This document shows, piece by piece, positions 50,426-62,929 of a DNA stretch of 64,000 nt. The stretch spans positions 60,215 through 124,214 of the forward strand of contig NZ_JAHAMK010000010.1 in assembly GCF_018383585.1 (NCBI RefSeq), read 5' to 3'. The notes under the pieces were generated by a model that did no database searches, had not been told where the DNA came from, and saw only the letters and a list, made by a program, of their open reading frames with translations. Made by a program: the position numbers and the translations under genes. This DNA comes from Microvirga sp. 3-52. Its GTDB lineage: Bacteria; Pseudomonadota; Alphaproteobacteria; Rhizobiales; Beijerinckiaceae. Numbering within the stretch: position 1 is the first letter of the stretch; the number at the start of each line of letters is the position of its first letter.

Positions 50426-51507
50426 GCGGCGAAGACCTTCATGGCGTCCGCCGTCCAGCCCACATGAATCGGCGCGCCGACCTCGATGCCGGCGAGCGGA
50501 CCTGCCTGCGGCAGCACGGCGCGCACGGGCTGTTCGAAGCCGAGCGTTTCAATGAGCAGGCTCGAATTGGCGCCGTCGAACAGCACGGCCGACACCCGTC
50601 CCTCGAAGCGGTTCGGCAGGTCGCGCAACGCCGGCTGGCTCGGGGCCAGAGCGATCGATTCCGGCCGCACGAAGGCGACGGCCGCTTTCTGCGGAACACG
50701 GCCCGTCCCTCGGGTCACCATTCCCGAAGGCAGTTGCAGGGCAACGGTTCCATCGGACGACGCCATGATCTCGCCCTGCAGGCGGTTAGTCTCGCCGACG
50801 AAGCTCGCCACGAAAGGCGTGGCAGGGTTGTGATAGAGCTCGCGCGGGCTCCCCACCTGCTCGAACCGGCCCTGGTTCATCACGGCGATGCGGTCCGACA
50901 TGACGAGCGCCTCGGACTGGTCATGCGTGATGTAGGCGAAGGTGGTGTTGAACGTGCCTTGCAGCTGCTTCAGCTCGATCTTCATGTGCTCGCGCAGCTT
51001 GAGATCGAGGGCGCCGAGCGGCTCGTCGAGGAGCACGAGCGTGGGCTCGAGCACGAGGCAGCGGGCAATAGCCACGCGCTGCCGCTGGCCACCGGACAGC
51101 GCCGTCACGCGGCGTTCGCCGAAGCCCGTGAGACCGACGCGCTCCAGCATGCGGCTGGCACGCTCCTCAGCATCCTCACGGGGCATGCCGCGGCACATGA
51201 GCCCATAGGCCACGTTCTCGCCCACGCTCATCATGGGAAAGAGCGCAAGGCTCTGGAACACCATGTTGACGGGGCGCCTATTGGCCGGAACGCCGATCAT
51301 CGATTGCCCGCGAATTCGGATGTCTCCGCTCGTCGGATGCTCGAACCCGGCGATCATGCGCATCAGCGTGGTCTTGCCGCAGCCGGACGGGCCGAGGATC
51401 GAGAAGAACTCGCCGGGAGCGACGCTGAACGTCACCTCATCGACGGCCGCATGGCTGCCGAAGCGCTTCGTGACGTTGACGATGTCGAGATCGGTGGAAT
51501 GGGCCAT
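50422..51507 (-). CDS. potA: Spermidine/putrescine-type ABC transporter ATP-binding protein (PotA-like)
   Basis: ATPase of 361 residues with GPSGCGKTT Walker A, LSGGQRQR signature, LLDEPLGALDLKLRE Walker B and the HDQSEAL switch, then a C-terminal TOBE domain (about 280-355). The ATG at 51507 gives AHSTDLDIVNVTKRF. An in-frame extension of 38 codons upstream is made almost entirely of the repeat at 51541-51649 and is rejected. Confidence 0.93.
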   Translation of the reverse strand: MAHSTDLDIVNVTKRFGSHAAVDEVTFSVAPGEFFSILGPSGCGKTTLMRMIAGFEHPTSGDIRIRGQSMIGVPANRRPVNMVFQSLALFPMMSVGENVAYGLMCRGMPREDAEERASRMLERVGLTGFGERRVTALSGGQRQRVAIARCLVLEPTLVLLDEPLGALDLKLREHMKIELKQLQGTFNTTFAYITHDQSEALVMSDRIAVMNQGRFEQVGSPRELYHNPATPFVASFVGETNRLQGEIMASSDGTVALQLPSGMVTRGTGRVPQKAAVAFVRPESIALAPSQPALRDLPNRFEGRVSAVLFDGANSSLLIETLGFEQPVRAVLPQAGPLAGIEVGAPIHVGWTADAMKVFAA

Positions 51508-51540
51508 GACGCTGCCGATACAAAGAGTCATCCCCCGGCA

Positions 51541-51649
51541 AGCGCATCGTGCGGAAAAGTGGGGCCGGTTTTCCGCCCCGAACGATGCGCTATTCAGAAA
51601 CGAGCATCGGATGGCTCCCAAAAGTGGTGTCCACTTTTGGGTCCGATGC
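51541..51649. repeat. AAAAGTGG/CCACTTTT repeat, copy 3
   Basis: The best conserved copy: AGCGCATCGTGCGGAAAAGTGG at the left, GAACGATGCGCT in the centre, then CCCAAAAGTGG-three bases-CCACTTTTGGGTCCGATGC. It lies between the co-directional PotD- and PotA-like genes. Confidence 0.8.
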
Positions 51650-51682
51650 AGGCCGGGGGATGACGATCCATCACAAGAGGTT

Positions 51683-52756
51683 TTACGAACCGGCCTTCAG
51701 ACGGTCGAGAACTTTGCCCTCGATCTCCTCGATGCCGGCCGGCACGGCCGGATACCACTTGATGTTGTCGATGGCGGCTTTCGGGAAGCTCTCGGCGAAC
51801 TGCTCCTTCAGCTTACCTTGCATGAGCTTGTCGGCGCCATTCGAAGCCGTGAAGTTGCCGGCGGTCGCGGCGACTTTTGCTGCGATTTCGGGCTTCATGT
51901 TGAAGTTGATCCACGTGTAGGCCGCATCGTCGTTGCGGCCTTTGGCGGGGATCGCGAAGGTGTCGACCCAGCCGAGCGCGCCGGACTTGGGCGCGATGAA
52001 CTTGATGTCGGCATTCTCAGAGTTGAGCTTCCAGCCGCCCGTGTCCCAGGCCATGGCGGCCACCACTTCGCCGGACCGGATGGCGTTGAGGAGCTGGTCC
52101 TTACCGTCCCAGAAGAACTTCACGTTCTTCTTGCACTCGGCGAGCTTGGCGCCGACCTTTTCCATCATGGCCGCATAGCCCTTCAGGTCGTTGTAGGACG
52201 CAAAGGGATCCATGCCGTTGGCGAAGGCAAAGGCGATGAGGGCCGGGCGCTTGGCGCGGAAGCTGACTTTGCCGCCTCCGGCATCGCTGCAGAGATCGCC
52301 GTAATCCGCGACCTTCGGGGCCGTCTTGGTGTTCACGATGAGACCGTCGGTGCCCCAGATGTGGGGAACGCCGTAGACCTTGCCGTCGACGGTGGTGTTC
52401 TTCTTCGTCGCTTCCAGCATCGAGGCAATGAACTGGTCGGACTTGACCTTGGACAGATCGAGCGGCTTGTAGATGCCGAATTCCGCCTGCGGGCCGGCGA
52501 TGCGGTCCTGGCTCGGCTGGACGAGGTCGAAGCCCGCACCCTGAGTGGCGCGCAGCTTGGAGATCATCTCCTCGTTGTTCGAGAGGGTGACCTCGACTTC
52601 GATGCCGGTCTCCTTGGTGAACTGCTCCATCACGTCTTTCGGAACGTAATCGGCCCAGGTCAGGAGCCGCAGCTTCTCGGCGGCCTGCGCCGATCCGACA
52701 ACCATGAGAGCGGCGAGAGCCGTAGCCAGCTTCAGGCCGGCGCGTTTGGTCAACAT
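51683..52756 (-). CDS. potD: Spermidine/putrescine-type substrate-binding protein (PotD-like)
   Basis: Periplasmic binding protein of 357 residues. The signal peptide ends VVGSAQAAEKLRL; mature landmarks are LLTWADYVPKDVMEQFTKETG, VPHIWGTDGLIVNT and AAMAWDTGGW. It is the first gene of the unit; the ATPase gene starts 175 bases downstream beyond a repeat. Polyamines are the likely ligands, but related proteins bind other cations. Confidence 0.9.
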   Translation of the reverse strand: MLTKRAGLKLATALAALMVVGSAQAAEKLRLLTWADYVPKDVMEQFTKETGIEVEVTLSNNEEMISKLRATQGAGFDLVQPSQDRIAGPQAEFGIYKPLDLSKVKSDQFIASMLEATKKNTTVDGKVYGVPHIWGTDGLIVNTKTAPKVADYGDLCSDAGGGKVSFRAKRPALIAFAFANGMDPFASYNDLKGYAAMMEKVGAKLAECKKNVKFFWDGKDQLLNAIRSGEVVAAMAWDTGGWKLNSENADIKFIAPKSGALGWVDTFAIPAKGRNDDAAYTWINFNMKPEIAAKVAATAGNFTASNGADKLMQGKLKEQFAESFPKAAIDNIKWYPAVPAGIEEIEGKVLDRLKAGS

Positions 52757-52854
52757 CCTAGTCCTCCAATGTGGTTGGGCTTTTACCCGTGTTCCCCAGT
52801 TGCAAAACTATATGACAGTTGAACGACGCGCTAGAGGATTCGAAGCCGGCTTAG

Positions 52855-53868
<1,014 letters not shown>

Positions 53869-53926
53869 CGCCTAACCAAGCTGCCATCCCGGGACCGCGT
53901 GAGCGGGATTGTTTAGAACTCTCCCC

Positions 53927-54014
53927 GTCATGGCCGGGCTCGTCCCGGCCATCTCGATATGAAAAGCGCCCTGCCATTTTTGTCGGGATCACCGGCGCAA
54001 GGCCGGTGATGACG
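53927..54014. repeat. Dispersed two-hairpin repeat, copy E
   Basis: GTCATGGCCGGG-loop-CCCGGCCATCTCGAT then GGGATCACCGGC-loop-GCCGGTGATGACG, in the convergent gap between the proline iminopeptidase and the 3-hydroxybutyrate dehydrogenase genes. The CCATCCCGGGACCGCGTGAGCGGG stretch just before it is another partial palindrome. Confidence 0.8.
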
Positions 54015-54071
54015 TGAGACGGGGCCATTCCGGCCGGAGCAAAGGCGAACGCGGGACGACGATGGTGTAAC

Positions 54072-54857
54072 TTACTTCGCCGTCCAGCCGCCATCCATCG
54101 ACAGGTTGGCGCCTGACATCTGGCTTGCCGCGTCCGAGCACAGGAACACGGCGAGCGCCGCCACCTGATCGACCGTCACGAACTGCTTGCTTGGCTGCGC
54201 CTCCAGCAGGACGTCGTTGATCACCTGTTCCTTGGTCATGTTGCGCGCCTTCATGGTGTCGGGGATCTGCTTTTCGACGAGGGGCGTCCAGACATAGCCG
54301 GGGCTGATGCAGTTGACCGTGATGCCGTCGGTCGCGACTTCGAGCGCCACCGTCTTGGTAAGGCCCGCGATGCCGTGCTTGGCGGCCACATAGGCCGACT
54401 TGAACGGCGAGGCCACGAGGGAATGGGCCGAGGCCGTGTTGATGATGCGGCCCCATTTGCGCGCCTTCATGCCCGGCACCGCGGCGCGGATGGCGTGGAA
54501 GGCGGACGACAGGTTGATGGCGATGATCTGATCCCATTTCTGGACCGGAAAATTCTCCACCGGCGAGACGAACTGGATGCCCGCATTGTTGACGAGGATG
54601 TCGACGCTGCCGAAAGTCCGCTCGGCGAGGCGGATCATCTCCTCGATCTCGTGCGGCTTCGACATGTCGGCCGGCGAATAGATCGCCTTGACGCCGAACT
54701 CGCTCTCGATGCCGGCGCGCGTCTTCTCGATGTCGCCCGCATCGCCGAAGCCGTTGATGACGACATTGGCGCCTTCCTTGGCGAGAGCCCGGGCGATGGC
54801 GAGGCCGATGCCGCTGGTCGAGCCTGTCACGACGGCTGTCTTGGATGTCAAAGTCAT
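54072..54857 (-). CDS. bdhA: 3-hydroxybutyrate dehydrogenase
   Basis: Short-chain dehydrogenase of 261 residues oxidising D-3-hydroxybutyrate to acetoacetate with NAD, used in polyhydroxybutyrate turnover. Nucleotide motif TGSTSGIG (11-18), NNAG (90-93), catalytic Ser143, Tyr156 and Lys160, and the family-specific SPGYVWTPLVEKQIPD and C-terminal LSMDGGWTAK. It is monocistronic with respect to its visible neighbours. Confidence 0.93.
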   Translation of the reverse strand: MTLTSKTAVVTGSTSGIGLAIARALAKEGANVVINGFGDAGDIEKTRAGIESEFGVKAIYSPADMSKPHEIEEMIRLAERTFGSVDILVNNAGIQFVSPVENFPVQKWDQIIAINLSSAFHAIRAAVPGMKARKWGRIINTASAHSLVASPFKSAYVAAKHGIAGLTKTVALEVATDGITVNCISPGYVWTPLVEKQIPDTMKARNMTKEQVINDVLLEAQPSKQFVTVDQVAALAVFLCSDAASQMSGANLSMDGGWTAK

Positions 54858-55084
54858 GATCTACTCCGCTTAGGCCTGGGCTCCAGGCGTCATCTCAAAG
54901 GTGGCATAACACGAAGGGCGTAGCGAGGTTGAGCCTAGCAAAAAGAAGCATGCCAAGATGATCCTCAGGCAAAGCCCTCATCTGCTTCCGACGCATGGCC
55001 CATCGGATGGACGCCCCGTTGCCGGATCGACAGCAATATGAGATGCGGGATCTCCGGCTGTTCCGGATCGTCAAAAGGTGCATC

Positions 55085-55804
55085 GTGCCGACACCGAAAA
55101 TACTCCCCTGCGGCGACAGCGCAGTGACCATCGAGTTCGGCGATACGATCGATCCGGACATCAACGGCATGGTTCTGGCGCTCGACGATATCGTGCGGGC
55201 CCGCGCCCCGGCCGGCCTGATCGAAACGGTGCCGACCTATCGCTCACTCACGATCCAGTACGACCCGGTAGCAACCGATTATGACGCCCTGGTCAAGCTC
55301 CTGAACGAGGAAACGAAGGATCTTGCCCCCCGCAATGCGGTTGGCCGGCGCTGGCGTGTGCCGGTCGTCTACGGAGGCGAGTACGGCATCGATCTCGAGG
55401 AGGTCGCAGCCCTGCATGGTCTAACACCACACCAGGTGATCGAGATCCATTCGTCGGCGGTCTACCGGATCTACATGATCGGCTTCCTTCCGGGCTTCAC
55501 CTATCTCGGCGGCCTCGACAAGAGAATCGCCACGTCCCGCCGCCTCCATCCGCGCGCCAAGATCCCTGCCGGCACGATCATGATCGGCGGCGAGCAGGCG
55601 GGCATCGCGCCGATGGACATGCCGAGCGGCTGGCACAACCTCGGCCTGACGCCCGTCCGGCCCTATGCCCCGGGCCGCAATCCGGTATTCCTGTTCGCGG
55701 CAGGCGACGAGATCGTCTTCGAGCCCGTCGACGCGTCGCGCTGGGAGGCGCTGGAGAAAGCAGCCCAGGCCGGTGAGCCGGTGGCGGAAGAGGTGCGCCG
55801 ATGA
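55085..55804 (+). CDS. pxpB: 5-oxoprolinase subunit B (PxpB/KipI family)
   Basis: A 239-residue protein of the KipI family, which with PxpC and PxpA hydrolyses 5-oxoproline to glutamate using ATP. LPCGDSAVTIEFGD at the start and IGFLPGFTYLGGLDKRIATSRR are the family signature, with RLHPRAKIPAGTIMIGGEQAGI. The GTG at 55085 is preferred for its AAAGG six bases upstream; an in-frame ATG 30 codons earlier would add a non-conserved tail. It overlaps pxpC by four bases. Confidence 0.93.
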   Translation: MPTPKILPCGDSAVTIEFGDTIDPDINGMVLALDDIVRARAPAGLIETVPTYRSLTIQYDPVATDYDALVKLLNEETKDLAPRNAVGRRWRVPVVYGGEYGIDLEEVAALHGLTPHQVIEIHSSAVYRIYMIGFLPGFTYLGGLDKRIATSRRLHPRAKIPAGTIMIGGEQAGIAPMDMPSGWHNLGLTPVRPYAPGRNPVFLFAAGDEIVFEPVDASRWEALEKAAQAGEPVAEEVRR

Positions 55805-56835
55805 CGGATCTCGTGGTGAAATCCTGCGGGCCCATGACCTCCCTGCAGGATCGCGGTCGCCTCGGGTATCAGGGTTTCGGCGTCTCTCCCTCAGGCGCCA
55901 TGGATCGTCGTGCTCTGGCCATGGCGAACGCCCTGGTCGGCAATGCCCCCGAAGCGGCGGCCATCGAATTCATGAATCTCGGCGGCGCCTTCATCTGCGA
56001 GGGTGGCGACCTTCACCTTGCGCTCGTTGGGGCAGGCTGCTCCTTGAGCATCGATGGGACGCCGGTCGCTCCGCAGACCTCCGTGCTCCTCAGGGAGGGG
56101 CAAGCCCTTGAGGTGGGGCATCCACGGACCGGGACCTTCGCTTACCTCGCGGTGGCCGGAGGCTTTGCCGTCGAACCGGAGCTGGGGAGCCTGTCGTTCC
56201 ACCTGCGCTCCCGTCTCGGCGGTCTGAAGGGAGTCCCGCTGGAGGCGGGGGATCGCCTCCCCTGCCGGCCGGAAGCGCAGGATCGCGAGGCGATGCAGCT
56301 TGCCGTCGATCTGACGGAGGAGAGCGGGCCGTTCCGCGTGATGATGGGTCCGCAGGACGATTACTTCACGCCGGAAACGATCCGCACGTTTCTGGAGAGC
56401 GAGTTCACCATCAGCCCTCAGGCCGACCGCATGGGCTTTCAGCTCACCGGACCGCGTCTCGAACACGCCAAAGGCTTCAACATCGTCTCGGATGGCATCG
56501 TGGACGGTCACATCCAGGTGCCGGGAAGCGGCCAGCCCATCGTGCTGATGCGCGACCGCCAGACCGCCGGCGGCTACCCGAAGATCGCGACGATGATCAG
56601 CGCCGATCTCGCCCGCTTCGCACAGATGCGCCCAGGTATGAGCGTGCGCTTCAAGGCCGTGAAGCGGGATGAGGCCGTCGCGGCCGCGCGCCGGCTGAAG
56701 GAACGGATCGCATCCCTGCCTTCAAGCCTCACGCCCGTTCGCTTCAATCTGACGACTGAGCATCTCTTGAGCCGGAATCTGATCGGCGGCACGATCGATG
56801 CGCTCGCGCCTGCGACAGCCGATCCCAGTGATTGA
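55801..56835 (+). CDS. pxpC: 5-oxoprolinase subunit C (PxpC/KipA family)
   Basis: A 344-residue protein of the allophanate hydrolase subunit 2/KipA family, partner of PxpB. It begins KSCGPMTSLQDRGRLGYQGFGVS; PSGAMDRRALAMANALVGN and RMGFQLTGPRL follow, then the SDGIVDGHIQVPGSGQPIVLMRDRQTAGGYP block. Coupled to pxpB by ATGA. The third subunit PxpA is not in the window. Confidence 0.93.
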   Translation: MTDLVVKSCGPMTSLQDRGRLGYQGFGVSPSGAMDRRALAMANALVGNAPEAAAIEFMNLGGAFICEGGDLHLALVGAGCSLSIDGTPVAPQTSVLLREGQALEVGHPRTGTFAYLAVAGGFAVEPELGSLSFHLRSRLGGLKGVPLEAGDRLPCRPEAQDREAMQLAVDLTEESGPFRVMMGPQDDYFTPETIRTFLESEFTISPQADRMGFQLTGPRLEHAKGFNIVSDGIVDGHIQVPGSGQPIVLMRDRQTAGGYPKIATMISADLARFAQMRPGMSVRFKAVKRDEAVAAARRLKERIASLPSSLTPVRFNLTTEHLLSRNLIGGTIDALAPATADPSD

Positions 56836-56874
56836 ACGAGAAGGGCACCGTACCCGCCGCGCCCCTTTCCTGTT

Positions 56875-59082
56875 CTATTTCGCTTTCGTCCTGACGCCGC
56901 TCTCCTCGCTGCGGTCCGGCGCTCCTGTGGCCTTGGCCTCGCGGCGGCGCGCGTGCAAGATCCATTCGGTATAGCCGTTGGGCTGCTCGGCCCCCTTGAA
57001 GACCAGGTCGCAGGCGGCGTTCCAGGCCGGACCCTCGAATTTGGGCGTCATGGGACGATACAGCCTGTCCCCCGCATTCTGCCGGTCCACCACCTCGGCC
57101 ATGCGGCGCAGGGTCTGCATCACCTGGTCCTTCGAGACGATGCCGTGGCGCAGCCAGTTGGCGAGATGCTGGCTTGAGATGCGCAAGGTGGCACGATCCT
57201 CCATCAGGCCGACATCGTGGATGTCCGGCACCTTGGAGCAGCCGACGCCCTGATCGACCCAGCGAACCACGTAGCCGAGAATGCCCTGGCAGTTGTTGTC
57301 GAGCTCCTGCTGCACCGCATCCGGCGCCCAGTTCGACTGCGATACCGGAATGGTCAGGATATCGGAGAGGTTCGCGCGCGGACGCTCCTTCAGTTCCTCC
57401 TGACGGACCTGCACGTCGATCTGATGATAATGCAGGGCATGGAGGGTCGCGGCCGTGGGCGACGGCACCCAGGCGGTGTTGGCGCCTGCCTGCGGATGGC
57501 CGATCTTCTGCGCCAGCATGTCGGCCATCTTGTCGGGGGCTGCCCACATGCCCTTGCCGATCTGCGCCTTCCCCGGCAGACCGCAGGCGAGGCCCACATC
57601 CACGTTATTGTCCTCGTAGGCTTTGATCCAGGCGGTCGCCTTCATGTCGTTCTTGCGGACCATGGGACCGGCTTCCATGGAGGTATGGATTTCGTCGCCG
57701 GTGCGGTCGAGGAAGCCCGTGTTGATGAATACGATGCGCTCGGATGCCGCCTTGATGCAGGCTTTGAGGTTGACGGAGGTGCGCCGCTCCTCGTCCATGA
57801 TGCCCATCTTCAGGGTGTTGCGGGCAAGGCTCAGCATGTCCTCGACGGCGGCGAAGAGATCGTTGGCGAAGGCCACCTCGTCAGGCCCGTGCATCTTGGG
57901 CTTCACGATATAGACCGAACCCGCGCGGCTGTTGCGGATAGGCCCCTGGCCCTTGAGATCGTGGATGGCGATCAGCGAGGTGACGGCGGCATCGAGAATG
58001 GTCTCGGGGATCTCCTGGCCCTCCTCGTCCAGCACCGCATCGGTGAACATGTGGTGGCCCACATTGCGCACCAGCATGAGGCTGCGCCCGTGCAGGCGCA
58101 GCTCGCCGCTGTTCGGCATGGTGTAGACCCGGTCCGGGTTGAGGCGGCGCTCGACCGTGCGTCCGCCCTTCTCGAAGCTCTCGACGAGGTCACCCTTCAT
58201 GAGCCCGAGCCAGGTGCCGTAGACCTGGACCTTGTCCTCGGCGTCCACCGCTGCGACCGAGTCCTCCAGGTCCATGATGGTGGAGACGGCCGATTCCAGC
58301 ACCACATCGGCGATGCCGGCAGGATCGTCAGCCCCGATCGGATGCGAGCGATCAATGCGGATGTCCAGGTGCAGATTGTTGTGGCGCAGGAGCACGGAGG
58401 ACGGGCTGGCCGCCTCGCCCTGGTAGCCGACGAACTGGGTCGGATCGATGAGGCCGGTCTCGGTGCCGTCCTGCAGCGTGACGACGAGGGCCCCGCCCTG
58501 ATCGGCGTAGGCCACGGCATCCCGGTGGCTGCCACCGGCGAGGGGCGCCGCCCGGTCCAGCACCTCGCGGGCGCGTTCGACGACCTTGGCGCCGCGGGCC
58601 TTGTTGTACCCGCCCGAGCGGGTCGCCCCGTCCTCCTCCGGGACGGCGTCGGTGCCATAGAGCGCATCGTAGAGGCTGCCCCAGCGGGCATTGGCGGCAT
58701 TGAGCGCATAGCGGGCGTTGGAGACCGGCACCACGAGCTGCGGGCCCGCGATGCGGGCGATTTCGTCGTCCACATGCTGCGTCTGAACCGAGAAATCCTC
58801 CGGCTCGGGAAGCACATAGCCGATGTCGCGCAGGAAGCGCTCGTAATCCGCCTGGTCGAAGGCCTTGCCGGCCCGGGCGCGATGATACTCGTCGATCTGA
58901 GCCTGGATCTTGTCGCGGGCAGCGAGCAGCTCGCGGTCTCGGGGCGCGAAGTCCCGGACGAGCCCGGCCAGGCCGCTCCAGAAGGCAGCGCTCGACAGCC
59001 CCGTGCCGGCAATCGCCTCCCGCTCGATGAAATCGTGAAGAATCGGTGCAACCTGGAGGCCGTTCGTCTGGACGCGCGTCAT
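56875..59082 (-). CDS. glcB: Malate synthase G
   Basis: Condenses glyoxylate and acetyl-CoA to malate; 735 residues, isoform G length. Recognisable blocks are [18 protein letters not shown], the Mg-binding [37 protein letters not shown], and the catalytic [19 protein letters not shown] region. It lets the cell use acetate, or glyoxylate from purine or glycolate breakdown. It is convergent with pxpC (39 bases) and monocistronic. Confidence 0.96.
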   Translation of the reverse strand: MTRVQTNGLQVAPILHDFIEREAIAGTGLSSAAFWSGLAGLVRDFAPRDRELLAARDKIQAQIDEYHRARAGKAFDQADYERFLRDIGYVLPEPEDFSVQTQHVDDEIARIAGPQLVVPVSNARYALNAANARWGSLYDALYGTDAVPEEDGATRSGGYNKARGAKVVERAREVLDRAAPLAGGSHRDAVAYADQGGALVVTLQDGTETGLIDPTQFVGYQGEAASPSSVLLRHNNLHLDIRIDRSHPIGADDPAGIADVVLESAVSTIMDLEDSVAAVDAEDKVQVYGTWLGLMKGDLVESFEKGGRTVERRLNPDRVYTMPNSGELRLHGRSLMLVRNVGHHMFTDAVLDEEGQEIPETILDAAVTSLIAIHDLKGQGPIRNSRAGSVYIVKPKMHGPDEVAFANDLFAAVEDMLSLARNTLKMGIMDEERRTSVNLKACIKAASERIVFINTGFLDRTGDEIHTSMEAGPMVRKNDMKATAWIKAYEDNNVDVGLACGLPGKAQIGKGMWAAPDKMADMLAQKIGHPQAGANTAWVPSPTAATLHALHYHQIDVQVRQEELKERPRANLSDILTIPVSQSNWAPDAVQQELDNNCQGILGYVVRWVDQGVGCSKVPDIHDVGLMEDRATLRISSQHLANWLRHGIVSKDQVMQTLRRMAEVVDRQNAGDRLYRPMTPKFEGPAWNAACDLVFKGAEQPNGYTEWILHARRREAKATGAPDRSEESGVRTKAK

Positions 59083-59237
59083 CGTTCCCGCTTTCGGTGG
59101 CTAAAGGACATAGCCTTAGCTTAAGGCGCTGCGACTAAAAATGAAGATCAACACCCTTTCCATGAGAAAAAGGACGAACGATCGGCCCGAATCCTATGCT
59201 TTAGAAGTAGATCCGGCTCTCCGGATAGGAACTCGCA

Positions 59238-59272
59238 ACAAAAAAGCCGCCCGAGCGGCGGCTGTTTTTTGA
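59238..59272 (-). terminator. Rho-independent terminator after tRNA-Ala
   Basis: On the minus strand AAAAAACAGCCGCC, a short loop, GGGCGGCTTTTTTG: a GC stem followed by six T, six bases after the encoded CCA of the tRNA. Confidence 0.85.
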
Positions 59273-59277
59273 GAATT

Positions 59278-59353
<76 letters not shown>

Positions 59354-59434
59354 TTGAAAACCGCGGCATTTGGGGTGCCGCGGCAGTTTCTGTCTTCAGC
59401 AGAGGCGTCTCTATAGTCGCCTCCGATCCGAGGT

Positions 59435-59818
59435 TCAAGCCTCTTCGTCGTCTTCGAGATCGCTGTCGATCAGATCCGACACATCGTCGTCGCCCTCTTC
59501 CTCGTCCTCGAGGAAGGTATCGTCATCGGCAACGTCATCGGCCACGTCGATATCGTCATCGACCGGGATGTCCTTCTCGTTCTCGCCAGCCTCGACCTCG
59601 TCGAGGGAGACCATCTCCGGTCCGGTCGATTCGACTTCGGTCTCGTCGTCGTCGGCGACAGCCGCACGAGCAACCACGGGGGCGGCGACCCGGCTCAGGG
59701 CCGTAGCCTGGAACACCGTGCCGCATTTGGGGCAGACTGCCGGGTCCTTGTTGAGATCGTAGAATTTTGCGCCGCAGCTCATGCACTGGCGCTTCAAGCC
59801 GAGTTCCGGTTTGGCCAC
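59435..59818 (-). CDS. TIGR02300 (FYDLN acid) family protein
   Basis: A 127-residue protein of a family confined to Alphaproteobacteria; function unknown. A zinc ribbon is formed by Cys12, Cys15, Cys29 and Cys32, with FYDLNKDPAVCPKC giving the family its name. The second half is a strongly acidic tail of Asp and Glu, predicted to be disordered. The start is a GTG (protein AKPELGLKRQC); no ATG fits. It is divergent from aroA and upstream of tRNA-Ala. Confidence 0.92.
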   Translation of the reverse strand: MAKPELGLKRQCMSCGAKFYDLNKDPAVCPKCGTVFQATALSRVAAPVVARAAVADDDETEVESTGPEMVSLDEVEAGENEKDIPVDDDIDVADDVADDDTFLEDEEEGDDDVSDLIDSDLEDDEEA

Positions 59819-59915
59819 GGGTGATTGCCTTTGGAAGTGAATGGTTGGGAACGCTCCGTTAGTCGTGAGGGAATGGCTTGTCAAATAGGAAATTGCAAGA
59901 GAGGGCAGACCTTGA

Positions 59916-61352
<1,437 letters not shown>

Positions 61353-61359
61353 GCCGCCC

Positions 61360-61992
61360 ATGATCATCGCCATCGACGGCCCTGCCGCCTCGGGCAAGGG
61401 CACCCTGGGCAAGCGTCTGGCCGAACATTACGGCTTCGCCCATCTCGACACGGGACTGCTCTACCGGGCGGTCGCCCGCGTGCTCATGGACCGGGATATT
61501 CCCCTCGCCGATCGGGACGCCGCAGCGCAAGTGGCGCTGAACCTGGACGTCAGTCATCTGGAGGACAATTCCCGCCTGCGGGGAGCCGCCATGGGCGAGG
61601 CCGCCTCGGTGGTGTCCGCCTATCAGCCGGTCCGGGATGCCCTCCTCGCCTTCCAGCGCCAGTTCGGCGCCCAGAAGCCAGGCGCGGTGCTTGATGGGCG
61701 GGACATCGGAACGGTGGTCTGCCCCGATGCGGAGGTGAAGCTCTTCATCACCGCTGCCCCCGAGGAACGGGCGCGGCGCCGTCACCGGGAGCTGCTGAGC
61801 CGGGGCGAGCAGGCGGAATACGAGACTATCCTCGTGGATATCCGCCGCCGCGACGAGCGCGATATGAACCGGAGCACCGCTCCGCTGAAAGCGGCTGCCG
61901 ACGCCCTCACCCTCGACACGACGCATCTGGATGCCGATGGAGCCTTCCGGGCGGCGCTCGATCTCGTGGAGCGCAGGCGCTCCACGAAATGA
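61360..61992 (+). CDS. cmk: (d)CMP kinase
   Basis: Phosphorylates CMP and dCMP with ATP; 210 residues. P-loop GPAASGKGT (7-15), HLDTGLLYR, and [19 protein letters not shown]. The order aroA-cmk is conserved in Proteobacteria, but rpsA, which normally follows in Rhizobiales, is absent here. Confidence 0.95.
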   Translation: MIIAIDGPAASGKGTLGKRLAEHYGFAHLDTGLLYRAVARVLMDRDIPLADRDAAAQVALNLDVSHLEDNSRLRGAAMGEAASVVSAYQPVRDALLAFQRQFGAQKPGAVLDGRDIGTVVCPDAEVKLFITAAPEERARRRHRELLSRGEQAEYETILVDIRRRDERDMNRSTAPLKAAADALTLDTTHLDADGAFRAALDLVERRRSTK

Positions 61993-62113
61993 GCCGTGTA
62001 AACCCATAATTTCCTGGGATTTGGGGATACCTCTGGTCCCCGCCTGAGCTTGCCTTAGTTTCAGAAGCTGGCACACTTCAAACACCAACCCGGCTCCCGA
62101 CAAGGAGATACCG

Positions 62114-62917
62114 ATGGTTCGCTCCGGCTTCATCCGCCTTGCCGCAGGGCTGGCTTGCCTCTGGACGCTTCTGGCTCTGCCCGCCGGGGCGCAGGCCGAG
62201 ACGGAGGTCGACCTCGCCCTCGTCGTCGCCGTCGACATCTCCTTCTCCATGGATACGGACGAGCAGGCCCTGCAGCGGGAAGGCTTCGCCCAGGCCTTTC
62301 GCTCCAAGCTCGTCCATGACGCGATCCGCGGCGGGATGCTGGGCAAGATTGCCGTGACCTATATGGAATGGGCCGGCTCGCCTGATCAGAAAGTGATCGT
62401 TCCCTGGACCGTCCTCGACAATTCCGAGAGCCTGATGGCCTTTGCGGACAAGATCGCCTCGACCCCCTTGCGCCGGGCGCAGCGGACCTCGATTTCCAGC
62501 GCCATCGATTTCAGCGTGAAGCTTCTTGAGGAAAGCGGCGTCAGCGCGACGCGGCGGGTCGTCGACGTCTCGGGGGATGGTCCCAACAACCAGGGCCGGC
62601 TCGTGATCGAGGCCCGCGATGCGGCCTTGGACAAGGGCATCACCATCAACGGCCTACCGATCATGCTGCGCCAGCCCGGCTACCTCGACATCCCGGATCT
62701 CGACATCTATTACAAGGATTGCGTCATCGGCGGCCAAGGCGCATTCACGGTTCCGGTCCGCGAACGCGATCAGTTCATCGAGGCGATCAAGACCAAGATC
62801 CTGCTTGAAGTTGCCAATCTGATGCCTCAGCAGTCCCTCATCAACCCCATTCAGACCACTCCGCGCACCAACTGCATGGCCGGCGAAATGCAGTGGCGTG
62901 ACCGCTGGAGCAATTGA
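62114..62917 (+). CDS. DUF1194 family protein with von Willebrand A-like fold
   Basis: An exported 267-residue protein of unknown function. The signal peptide MVRSGFIRLAAGLACLWTLL... ends GAQAETE. The mature part starts LALVVAVDISFSMDTDE, whose DxSxS (41-45) is the metal-ion-dependent adhesion site of VWA domains. DVSGDGPNNQG and YYKDCVIGGQGAF are conserved in DUF1194. AAGGAGA precedes the ATG. It is twelve bases upstream of mgsA. Confidence 0.88.
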   Translation: MVRSGFIRLAAGLACLWTLLALPAGAQAETEVDLALVVAVDISFSMDTDEQALQREGFAQAFRSKLVHDAIRGGMLGKIAVTYMEWAGSPDQKVIVPWTVLDNSESLMAFADKIASTPLRRAQRTSISSAIDFSVKLLEESGVSATRRVVDVSGDGPNNQGRLVIEARDAALDKGITINGLPIMLRQPGYLDIPDLDIYYKDCVIGGQGAFTVPVRERDQFIEAIKTKILLEVANLMPQQSLINPIQTTPRTNCMAGEMQWRDRWSN

Positions 62918-62929
62918 GCTGTCCCACCC

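Noticed and set aside
51508..51621. N-terminal extension of the PotA-like ATPase
   Set aside because: The extra residues are encoded by the AAAAGTGG repeat and lack a ribosome site; the ATPase fold starts normally at 51507.
57217..59124. Long open frame on the plus strand opposite glcB
   Set aside because: Antisense shadow of malate synthase G, without ribosome site or homology.
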